This document shows positions 26,827-34,082 of a stretch of 64,000 bases of DNA, in pieces (position 1 is the first letter of the stretch; each line of letters starts with the position of its first letter). The DNA lies in assembly GCF_030070105.1 (NCBI RefSeq), contig NZ_JASJOO010000002.1, positions 1,488,001 through 1,552,000 of the forward strand, in the 5' to 3' direction. The notes beneath the pieces were generated by a model. The model had not been told where the DNA came from. It was given only the letters and a program-made list of their open reading frames with translations, and did not search any database. Made by a program: the position numbers and the translations under genes. This DNA is from Bermanella sp. WJH001 (GTDB lineage Bacteria; Pseudomonadota; Gammaproteobacteria; Pseudomonadales; Oceanobacteraceae).

Positions 26827-28386
26827 ATGAAAATACGTGCACAAATTGGCATGGTCCTCAACCTTGATAAATGTATCGGTTGCCACACCTGCTCGATCAC
26901 TTGTAAAAATGTTTGGACCTCCCGCGAGGGGGTTGAATACGCATGGTTCAACAACGTTGAAACCAAACCAGGCATTGGTTTTCCTAAAGAGTGGGAAAAC
27001 CAAGAAAAATGGAAAGGCGGCTGGGAAGTTAAAAACGGCAAACTGCAACCTAAGATCGGTGGTAAACACCGCATCCTAGCCAACATTTTTGCGAACCCAG
27101 ATTTGCCTGAAATTGATGACTACTACGAGCCATTTGATTTTGATTACCAGCACCTGCATACAGCCGGTGAAAGCAAACACCAGCCAGTGGCACGTCCGCG
27201 CTCACTGATCTCTGGTCAGCGTATGGAAAAAATTGAATGGGGTCCAAACTGGGAAGAAATCTTAGGTACTGAATTTAAAAAGCGTAAAGCAGATAAAAAC
27301 TTCGACAACATGCAAACTGACATGTTGGGGCAGTTTGAAAATACGTTCATGATGTACTTGCCACGTTTATGCGAACACTGCCTGAACCCTACATGTGCTG
27401 CATCGTGCCCAAGTGGTGCGATTTACAAGCGTGAAGAGGATGGCATCGTATTAATCGATCAAGACAAATGTCGCGGTTGGAGAATGTGTGTATCGGCTTG
27501 CCCATACAAAAAAATCTACTACAACTGGAAAACAGGTAAATCAGAAAAATGTTTATTCTGCTACCCACGCATTGAAGCGGGTCAGCCAACCATTTGTTCT
27601 GAGACATGTGTTGGCCGTATCCGCTACCTTGGTGTTCTACTTTACGATGCCGATAAAATTCAAGAGGTGGCAAAAACACCCAATGAAAAAGACTTGTATC
27701 AAGCACAATGCGATATTTTCTTAGACCCTAATGACCCAGCAGTGATTGCCGAAGCTCGTAAAGAAGGTATTCCACAAAGTTGGTTAGATGCGGCACAAAG
27801 TTCACCTGTCTATAAAATGGCAATGGATTGGAAAGTTGCATTACCACTTCACCCAGAATACCGCACGCTTCCAATGGTTTGGTATGTTCCACCACTAAGC
27901 CCAATTCAAAATGCAGTGGAAGCCGGTAGCGTTGGTATGAACGGTGAAATTCCAGATCTTAAGTCTTTACGTATTCCGCTTAAGTATCTAGCTAACTTAT
28001 TAACAGCCGGTGATGAAGCCCCTGTGATTCGTGCGCTAGAACGCATGATTGCCATGCGTGCTTATAAGCGTGCAGAAAATGTCGATAAAGTTGAAGACCT
28101 AGAGGTACTTAAGCAAGCGGGCATTACTCAAAAACAAGTTGAAGAAATGTACCGTTACATGGCTTTAGCCAACTACGAAGATCGCTTTGTTATCCCAAGC
28201 AGTCATAAAGCTTACGCAGAAGAAACCTTTGGCGAAGCTCAAGATGCAAAAAGTGGTTGTGGATTTAGTTTTGGTAATGGTTGCTCGACCGGTACCGATC
28301 AAGTGAACTTGTTCGGCTCTAAAAAGCAAACCGTTAAAGTCGTTAAGCCCGCTACATTCAGCTCTAACATCAATAACAAAGTATAG
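26827..28386 (+). CDS. narH: NarH, nitrate reductase beta (iron-sulfur) subunit
   Basis: 519 residues from ATG 26827, 1 bp after the narG stop and behind GAGGAG. Four Fe-S cluster motifs are visible: CIGCHTCSITC, CEHCLNPTCAASC, CRGWRMCVSAC with Trp in place of one Cys (the [3Fe-4S] cluster), and CLFCYPR...CSETC. It carries electrons from NarI haems to NarG. Confidence 0.96.
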   Translation: MKIRAQIGMVLNLDKCIGCHTCSITCKNVWTSREGVEYAWFNNVETKPGIGFPKEWENQEKWKGGWEVKNGKLQPKIGGKHRILANIFANPDLPEIDDYYEPFDFDYQHLHTAGESKHQPVARPRSLISGQRMEKIEWGPNWEEILGTEFKKRKADKNFDNMQTDMLGQFENTFMMYLPRLCEHCLNPTCAASCPSGAIYKREEDGIVLIDQDKCRGWRMCVSACPYKKIYYNWKTGKSEKCLFCYPRIEAGQPTICSETCVGRIRYLGVLLYDADKIQEVAKTPNEKDLYQAQCDIFLDPNDPAVIAEARKEGIPQSWLDAAQSSPVYKMAMDWKVALPLHPEYRTLPMVWYVPPLSPIQNAVEAGSVGMNGEIPDLKSLRIPLKYLANLLTAGDEAPVIRALERMIAMRAYKRAENVDKVEDLEVLKQAGITQKQVEEMYRYMALANYEDRFVIPSSHKAYAEETFGEAQDAKSGCGFSFGNGCSTGTDQVNLFGSKKQTVKVVKPATFSSNINNKV

Positions 28387-28395
28387 GAGAACATA

Positions 28396-29145
28396 ATGAG
28401 CATACTAAAAGTGATCTCCGCGCTCATGGACTACCCCCAGGAGGGGGTAGCTGAGCATAAAGATGACATCAAACTCATCATTAATGCCGACACCATACTC
28501 AGCAACGAATGCAAGCAATCTATGTGCGATTTTGTAGAAGCACAATGTGCATTAGATATTCTTGACTGGCAAAGTGATTATGATGCGTTATTTGAACGTG
28601 GCCGTAATTTATCTTTGCTGTTATTCGAACACGTACATGGTGAAAGCCGTGATCGTGGTCAAGCAATGGTGGATCTAATTGAGCAATATAAATTAGCAGG
28701 TCTGGCAATTGATAAAAACGAATTACCAGATTACATACCAATGTTTTTAGAGTTTTTGTCAAGCCAAGACCGTGACAACACAAAAGCATGGTTAATGGAC
28801 ATCAGTCATATTTTAGCGGTTTTAGCCACCCGCCTAGAAGAGCGCAATAGCGGCTACGCCAGCCTGTTTAATGCTTTACTCGAAATGAGCCAAGCCGAAA
28901 TCGACTTAACAAAAATCCGCGAAGCCGTTGCCAACGAAGAAGCGGACTATACCAACGAAGCCATCGATAAAGTTTGGGAAGACGAAGCAATTACCTTTGG
29001 CGGAAGTGCAACCGACGGCGGCAGCTGTCCAAGCAGCACCACTAACGCAAAACCAACAGCCAAACAATCTCGTGTGGATGAAATGCCGGTCAACATTATG
29101 ATGCCGACACCTGCTCAACACACACAATCAGACATTAAAGGATAG
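28396..29145 (+). CDS. narJ: NarJ, nitrate reductase assembly chaperone
   Basis: 249 residues. TorD/NarJ-type helical chaperone that inserts Moco into NarG and holds the NarGH complex. LFEHVHGESRDRGQAMVDL (about 75-93) and the acidic DYIPMFLEFLS motif are family hallmarks. The C-terminal 60 residues are low-complexity and Ser/Thr/Gly-rich. Placed in the usual order between narH and narI. Confidence 0.93.
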   Translation: MSILKVISALMDYPQEGVAEHKDDIKLIINADTILSNECKQSMCDFVEAQCALDILDWQSDYDALFERGRNLSLLLFEHVHGESRDRGQAMVDLIEQYKLAGLAIDKNELPDYIPMFLEFLSSQDRDNTKAWLMDISHILAVLATRLEERNSGYASLFNALLEMSQAEIDLTKIREAVANEEADYTNEAIDKVWEDEAITFGGSATDGGSCPSSTTNAKPTAKQSRVDEMPVNIMMPTPAQHTQSDIKG

Positions 29146-29154
29146 GAGCCAATC

Positions 29155-29844
29155 ATGGAATTTCTTAATAATTTACTGTTCGGGATTTATCCTTACATTG
29201 CAATCGCCGTGTTTTTATTAGGCAGCTTAATCCGTTATGACCGCGATCAATATAGCTGGAAGACGGGTTCAAGTCAGATGCTAGAAAGCAAAATGCTACG
29301 CAAAGGTAGCATGCCGTTTCACATTGGTATTATTGCCGTATTAGCGGGTCACTTTGTAGGTCTATTAACGCCACACCAGGTATGGGATTTTTTACATATT
29401 ACCGCGCCAATGAAGCAAGTCTTCGCCATGGCAATGGGTGGTTTTTTTGGCCTAATCTGTTTTTACGGTTTAACCATTTTAATTATTCGTCGCTTTACTA
29501 ATGAACGTGTAAAAGCCTCTAGTTCAAGCATGGATAACTTGATTCTGATACTGCTATATATTCAGTTGATCTTGGGTCTAATTAGTATTTTTGTTTCAAC
29601 CGGTCACATGGACGGCGCTGAAATGTTAAAGCTGATGAGCTGGGCACAAAATTTAGTGACCTTCCAAGGCAGTCACGCTGCAGCAGCCATTGCTGACGTG
29701 CATATTATTTTCAAATTGCATGTATTCCTTGGTATGTCTTTATTCTTGGTCTTCCCATTCAGTCGCTTAGTTCATGTATGGAGTGTGCCGGTGAAATACT
29801 TCCGCCGTAACTACCAAATTGTACGTGCAAAAACTGGCTGGTAA
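29155..29844 (+). CDS. narI: NarI, nitrate reductase gamma subunit (cytochrome b)
   Basis: 229 residues with five membrane helices. Oxidises quinol at the periplasmic side and passes electrons through two haems b to NarH. Haem-ligand histidines are expected in the FHIGIIAVLAGHFVG and IIFKLHVFLGMSLFLVFPFSRLVHVW helices, both conserved. Its quinol would be ubiquinol made through UbiUVT when oxygen is absent. Confidence 0.95.
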   Translation: MEFLNNLLFGIYPYIAIAVFLLGSLIRYDRDQYSWKTGSSQMLESKMLRKGSMPFHIGIIAVLAGHFVGLLTPHQVWDFLHITAPMKQVFAMAMGGFFGLICFYGLTILIIRRFTNERVKASSSSMDNLILILLYIQLILGLISIFVSTGHMDGAEMLKLMSWAQNLVTFQGSHAAAAIADVHIIFKLHVFLGMSLFLVFPFSRLVHVWSVPVKYFRRNYQIVRAKTGW

Positions 29845-29877
29845 TCAACATCACTAGACACTATGTGTTCTAAAAGA

Positions 29878-29965
29878 ATTACCTTTCGAGGTAATACATT
29901 AAACACTCCGCATGATTGTGTTTAATGGTTCGCAGCGGTGGTGACAGAGACGTCTAGTCACCACC
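29878..29965 (+). repeat. Array of three perfect stem-loops between narI and ppiC
   Basis: Hairpin 1: ATTACCT-TTCG-AGGTAAT (29878-29895, UUCG tetraloop). Hairpin 2: ATTAAACAC / GTGTTTAAT (29898-29926). Hairpin 3: GGTGGTGAC / GTCACCACC (29937-29965, with an inner AGACGTCT palindrome). None has a clear poly-T tail. It could be a processing or stability signal, or a partial terminator that lowers ppiC relative to narGHJI. Confidence 0.7.
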
Positions 29966-30049
29966 CCCTTTACAAAGATAATTGTAAACCTGCGATAGAA
30001 ATATTGATAAGCACTATAAACTGCGAACATTTTTTAAGAGGACCTCCTC

Positions 30050-30964
30050 ATGAGCGTGACAGAATTCAACCCAAACACACAACATAAACACGATGACAAC
30101 TGCAAACATGAACACGATCATTCCAGTCATTCGTGCAGCTCAAACTCAAATACAACAAACACTATCGAAATCACAACCATTAATACAGACCAAACACCTG
30201 ACATTTACGTTAACGGGGTCAACATAACTGAAGCTGACATCTTAAAAGAGATGCAGTATCACCCTGCCGATGATCAGCGTAATGCAATGATTACAGCCGC
30301 AGAATCTTTAATTATTAACGAACTATTCAAGCAACGTTGTTTTGAGTTGGGTTTAATTGAATCAGGTGAATCGTTAATTGAAGATGAACTTTGCCAACGC
30401 CTTATAGAAAAAGAAGTGGATATTCCTCGAACAAATAACGATGAATGTGAGCGCTACTACCTAGCAAATCAAGAACGCTTTAAAACATCGCCACTATTAG
30501 AAGTTGACCATATTCTTATAGCTGCAGATAAAGAAGATTTAGATCAACGAGCAGAAGCAAAAGAAATAGCTGAAAACCTATTATCCCAAATCAAGAAAAG
30601 TCCAAACTCATTTTCTGATATGGCAAAAGCGCATTCCATGTGCCCATCCAAAGAACTGGGCGGTTCACTTGGACAAATTAGCAAGGGCCAAACGGTCGCT
30701 GAATTTGAAAAAGTACTGTTCTTATCTGATGAAGGCTTAGTACCGAGTGTTATCGAAAGCCGTTACGGTTTTCATATTGCTAAAATCCATCGTAAAGTCG
30801 ATGGCCAACAACTTCCTATTGAACATGTTGAGGACAAAATAAAACTCTATCTCGATGAAAAAGTACGTCGTAAAGCCATTTCTCAATATATTCAACTATT
30901 AATTGCGGATGCCAATATCATTGGTTTTGAATTTGATGTGACCAATTCTCCGTTGGTACAGTAA
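30050..30964 (+). CDS. PpiC/parvulin-type peptidyl-prolyl isomerase with His-rich N-terminus
   Basis: 304 residues. The N-terminal 35 residues are rich in His and Cys (HKHDDNCKHEHDHSSHSCS), probably metal-binding. A helical linker follows, then a parvulin domain (about 150-245; LLEVDHILIAA, FSDMAKAHSMCPSKELGGSLGQISKGQTVAEFEKVLF, VIESRYGFHIAKI). A PpiC gene right after narI is known in Pseudomonas, where it is thought to help nitrate reductase folding. No signal peptide is seen, so it is cytoplasmic. Well-placed AGAGGACC ribosome site. Confidence 0.85.
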   Translation: MSVTEFNPNTQHKHDDNCKHEHDHSSHSCSSNSNTTNTIEITTINTDQTPDIYVNGVNITEADILKEMQYHPADDQRNAMITAAESLIINELFKQRCFELGLIESGESLIEDELCQRLIEKEVDIPRTNNDECERYYLANQERFKTSPLLEVDHILIAADKEDLDQRAEAKEIAENLLSQIKKSPNSFSDMAKAHSMCPSKELGGSLGQISKGQTVAEFEKVLFLSDEGLVPSVIESRYGFHIAKIHRKVDGQQLPIEHVEDKIKLYLDEKVRRKAISQYIQLLIADANIIGFEFDVTNSPLVQ

Positions 30965-31004
30965 ATTAGTGAAGCCAATCTATCGGCTGTAAGGTTTTAC
31001 ATTT

Positions 31005-31640
31005 ATGAGCATACAAGACTTAATGGCCCAAAATAAGAAATGGGCTGAGCGTCAAAAAGAAATTGACCCAGAGTTCTTTCATCGTTTAAGTGCCCAGCAA
31101 ACACCCGAGTACCTGTGGATCGGCTGCAGTGATTCTAGGGTTCCAGCCAACCAAGTGGTTGGCTTAGATCCTGGTGAGTTATTTGTTCATCGCAATATTG
31201 CCAATGTGGTTTTACATACGGATTTTAACTGTTTATCTGTTTTGCAATTTGCAGTTGAGGTGTTAAAGGTTAGACATATTATTGTCTGTGGTCACTATGG
31301 CTGTGGCGGTATCAAAGCTGCTTTAGGTCATCAAGAATTTGGCTTAGTTGATAATTGGTTACGACATATCAAAGATATTTATATTAAGCACAAACCTGAA
31401 ATTGACGGATTACGCTTTGAACAACAAAAAGTGAATCGCCTATGTGAGCTTAACGTTATTGAACAGGTTGATAATTTATCAAAGACCAAAATTGTTCAGC
31501 ACGCTTGGCAAAACGGTCAAGAATTATCAATACATGGTGTGATTTATTCGATAGCGGATGGTTTGCTTAAAGAACTGAACGTGAATGCTGTAAATACGAA
31601 TAACATTGACCCAATATTTAAAATGAATGCATTACTGTAA
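31005..31640 (+). CDS. Beta-class carbonic anhydrase
   Basis: 211 residues. Zinc ligands Cys41, His97 and Cys100 with Asp43/Arg45 (GCSDSRVPA, CGHYGCGG) define the beta class, close to E. coli Can. Interconverts CO2 and bicarbonate. It lies 40 bp after ppiC and 18 bp before nnrS, so it may be expressed with the nitrate island. The benefit there (pH or CO2 balance) is inference. Confidence 0.92.
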   Translation: MSIQDLMAQNKKWAERQKEIDPEFFHRLSAQQTPEYLWIGCSDSRVPANQVVGLDPGELFVHRNIANVVLHTDFNCLSVLQFAVEVLKVRHIIVCGHYGCGGIKAALGHQEFGLVDNWLRHIKDIYIKHKPEIDGLRFEQQKVNRLCELNVIEQVDNLSKTKIVQHAWQNGQELSIHGVIYSIADGLLKELNVNAVNTNNIDPIFKMNALL

Positions 31641-31658
31641 ACATCTTTGGAATCACAC

Positions 31659-32825
31659 ATGAAATCTTCTGCGTTTTTTTCGGTTGGATTCCGTCCATTT
31701 TTTGCTAGTGGTATTTTTTTTGGCGCACTGGCCATATTAATTTGGGCCGGTTTTTGGGTACCTCAACTCCAGCTTTCTTTTGATCAAGTAATGAACCCGG
31801 TGGGTGGATTTTACTTTTGGCATCCCCATGAACTTATCATGGGGTTCTCCCAAGCTATCATCATCGGTTTTTTATTGACGGCCGCACGTAATTGGACAGG
31901 ACTAGAAACCACCACACCATTAACCCTAGGGATCATTTGGCTCACTTGGCTATGGGCCAGATTTGTCATGGCGTTTGGAGAGGGTTACTCAATCAACTTG
32001 ATTGTATTGTCACAAATTCTGCCTCCGCTTCTGGCGGCGGCTTCCATTGCCAGCCCCATAATACGCAAACGCATGTGGCGTAATCTGTTTGCCCCTATCA
32101 CCCTACTGATGCTGGCATTATTCGACATGGCATTACTGCACCAGCAACACGAATCACACACACAACCCAGTCAATTATTCTACGCCGTTATGTATATGCT
32201 CATGTTTTTAGTGGCTATGATTGCTGGTCGTATAATTCCATTTTTTACCGCCAACAAACTGGGCATTGAAAAATGGATAGAGCCAAAGTTACTGTTATTA
32301 ACCAGTGTCGTCCCTTTGCTTTTATTAATGCCAATTCAGGCCATAAGTGATCACACGGTTCGTTCGTATCTCACCAGTGGATTAGCCGCTGTTTTATTGA
32401 TTAGTCATGGCATACGTTTATATAAGTGGCACCATAAACACATTTGGCAACACCCTATGCTCTGGTCGTTATGGGTTTCTTACGCATTGATGCTGATTGG
32501 TTTTATCCTCTTATGTGTTCAACCTATATTCAATTTTGGCAGTGTTGCATTACATATTTTTGCTTTAGGCAGCATAAGTGGCCTCATTGTGAGTATGGTA
32601 TCTCGTGTCAGCCTAGGTCACACAGGTCGCACCATAGTTCATGACCGTGTAATCATCGCCGCCATATTATGCATGTTGATTGCAGCATTAATCCGCACCC
32701 TCGCCATTGCCGTATTTGGCTTTAGTGTTGGGCTTATTATTACCAGCGCCCTGTTTGCGTCCATTAGTTTAGCGTTGTTATTTGCCCGTTTTGTCGTGAT
32801 CTGGATCACACCGAGAAGCAATTAA
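31659..32825 (+). CDS. nnrS: NnrS-family haem-copper membrane protein
   Basis: 388 residues from ATG 31659; a TTG 12 bases earlier is rejected. About 12 membrane helices. NnrS motifs: FFSVGFRPFFASGIFF, FYFWHPHELIMGFSQAIIIGFLLTA and VAMIAGRIIPFFTANKLG, with many helix histidines. Known NnrS proteins lower the damage from nitric oxide during denitrification. Nitrite accumulated by NarGHI would generate NO, which explains its position. Confidence 0.9.
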   Translation: MKSSAFFSVGFRPFFASGIFFGALAILIWAGFWVPQLQLSFDQVMNPVGGFYFWHPHELIMGFSQAIIIGFLLTAARNWTGLETTTPLTLGIIWLTWLWARFVMAFGEGYSINLIVLSQILPPLLAAASIASPIIRKRMWRNLFAPITLLMLALFDMALLHQQHESHTQPSQLFYAVMYMLMFLVAMIAGRIIPFFTANKLGIEKWIEPKLLLLTSVVPLLLLMPIQAISDHTVRSYLTSGLAAVLLISHGIRLYKWHHKHIWQHPMLWSLWVSYALMLIGFILLCVQPIFNFGSVALHIFALGSISGLIVSMVSRVSLGHTGRTIVHDRVIIAAILCMLIAALIRTLAIAVFGFSVGLIITSALFASISLALLFARFVVIWITPRSN

Positions 32826-32844
32826 TTAACTGATGAATTGTAAC

Positions 32845-32860
32845 TACTCATAATTGGGTA
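32845..32860. promoter_or_regulatory. NarL 7-2-7 pair inside a 9-bp inverted repeat
   Basis: TACTCAT-AA-TTGGGTA: left heptamer perfect, right one mismatch. It is embedded in TGTAACTAC ... GTAGTTACA (32840-32865), which can also fold as a stem-loop after nnrS. It is about 100 bp upstream of the 130-residue protein gene. Confidence 0.6.
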
Positions 32861-32951
32861 GTTACATCTAGCCAGTCTAATCCCACAGAACAATACCCAA
32901 CTACACCCAGAAAGCTAGAATGAAGCACGATATTTATTTTAGGGGACAGGC

Positions 32952-33344
32952 ATGAGCCAATTATTTTCTGAACTACTAACCATGACGGCTCAGCAGCCTG
33001 AGCCTCAACGCTTATTATTTTTGTTTGCCCAAACAGACGAAAAAAATCCAAAAAAAAGTAAAAAACACAAAAAGGGCACCATCACACCCACTATGTGTGT
33101 TGATAAACTACCAAGTGATCTAACTACATTTGAAAACTTGGTAGAAGAAGCCGACAGCATCAGCAAAGAATGGAATTTTATTTTTATTGCAGGCCTGAGC
33201 GGCCAAAACGGACAAGCACCCAGTGAAAATGATGCTGAACCTTACCTAAATAAAATGACGAATGATGTTTCAAGTGGTGCCGACCTTTCTCGTTATGTGG
33301 TGTTGGACCGTCAAGAACAAGCCATGGACATACAAGGGCATTAA
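32952..33344 (+). CDS. Small conserved protein often labelled 'ribonucleotide reductase subunit alpha'
   Basis: 130 residues. The segments QPEPQRLLFLFAQTD, TPTMCVDKLPSDLTTFENLVEEAD and WNFIFIAGLSGQNGQAPS match, from memory, a small proteobacterial family that databases name ribonucleotide reductase subunit alpha, although it is far too short to be one and shows no RNR motifs. The Lys-rich insert KNPKKSKKHKKG is notable. Location 220 bp upstream of nrdG-nrdD and behind a NarL site hints at a link to anaerobic metabolism. True function is unknown. Confidence 0.7.
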   Translation: MSQLFSELLTMTAQQPEPQRLLFLFAQTDEKNPKKSKKHKKGTITPTMCVDKLPSDLTTFENLVEEADSISKEWNFIFIAGLSGQNGQAPSENDAEPYLNKMTNDVSSGADLSRYVVLDRQEQAMDIQGH

Positions 33345-33370
33345 CCCCGTATTCATCTGCCTTGATACAC

Positions 33371-33403
33371 AAGCCCTTATGGTCAACATAAGGGCTTTTT
33401 TTT
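33371..33403 (+). terminator. Rho-independent terminator
   Basis: AAGCCCTTAT, 7-base loop, ATAAGGGCTT, then a run of T: a 10-bp stem. It separates the small protein gene from the nrdGD promoter. Confidence 0.92.
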
Positions 33404-33470
33404 ACCTAAAAAATCAGTGAAATAAGTCAATATCTCTTGCAGGTTTCGCGCCCAATGGTGTCATGAATTA

Positions 33471-33484
33471 TTGATTTGAGTCAT
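33471..33484. promoter_or_regulatory. FNR/Anr-like box upstream of nrdGD
   Basis: TTGATTTGAGTCAT: the left half-site is perfect and the right (GTCAT) has two mismatches. It lies just upstream of the two NrdR boxes. Confidence 0.45.
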
Positions 33485-33511
33485 TACTTTCGCCTAGAGC
33501 AAAAACAATAA

Positions 33512-33558
33512 ACACTATATATTGTGTAAAATTAAAAACAAAACACTATATATGGTAT
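33512..33558. promoter_or_regulatory. Tandem NrdR boxes in the nrdG promoter
   Basis: Box 1 ACACTATATATTGTGT (33512-33527) matches the NrdR consensus acaCwAtATaTwGtGt throughout. Box 2 ACACTATATATGGTAT (33543-33558) is a good match. Start-to-start spacing is 31 bp, three helical turns, the classic arrangement that NrdR tetramers use to repress ribonucleotide reductase genes. The boxes run up to the nrdG start codon. Confidence 0.9.
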
Positions 33559-33563
33559 CAAGG

Positions 33564-34082
33564 ATGAATGAACTCCGATCAGCCCCTCCCCATGTGGTTT
33601 TCCAAGAATGTCCAAATGAAGTGGCCCTATGTTTTAGTTTTTTTGGCTGTCCATTGCGCTGCAAGGACTGCCACAGTGAAGAATTGTGGAACCCGGCTGG
33701 CGGCACGCCACTAACCCCAAAACGCTTCAAACAATACTTAGAGCAATACTCAGGCCTAATGAGTGCTGTTGTGTTTTTTGGCGGTGAATGGCAACCACTT
33801 CAATTACAAAAGCTGCTCATGATTGCGCAAGCCAAACAATTAAAAACCTGTTTATACACAGGTTTAAATCATGTTTCCCGCCATCTTAGACCCCATTTAA
33901 ATTTCGCGAAGGTTGGTCCTTGGCAATCTGAACGAGGCGGACTTGATAGCCCAACTAGCAATCAAGCTTTTTATCAAATTGAAAACGGAGCACTGAGTAA
34001 AAATTTAACCTATTTATTTTTAGCTGGCTCAACGACACACATACAAACCAAACATAAGGATGCTTACCATGCTGCAGCTTGA
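33564..34082 (+). CDS. nrdG: NrdG, anaerobic ribonucleotide reductase activating enzyme
   Basis: 172 residues from ATG 33564; upstream in-frame starts lie within NrdR boxes. Radical SAM motif Cys29-x3-Cys33-x2-Cys36 (CPLRCKDC) and VVFFGGEW (SAM-binding GGE). It makes the glycyl radical in NrdD. The ribosome site (AAGG) directly touches the ATG, which is odd and may mean weak translation. It precedes nrdD, the reverse of the E. coli order, and overlaps it by 14 bp. Confidence 0.88.
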   Translation: MNELRSAPPHVVFQECPNEVALCFSFFGCPLRCKDCHSEELWNPAGGTPLTPKRFKQYLEQYSGLMSAVVFFGGEWQPLQLQKLLMIAQAKQLKTCLYTGLNHVSRHLRPHLNFAKVGPWQSERGGLDSPTSNQAFYQIENGALSKNLTYLFLAGSTTHIQTKHKDAYHAAA

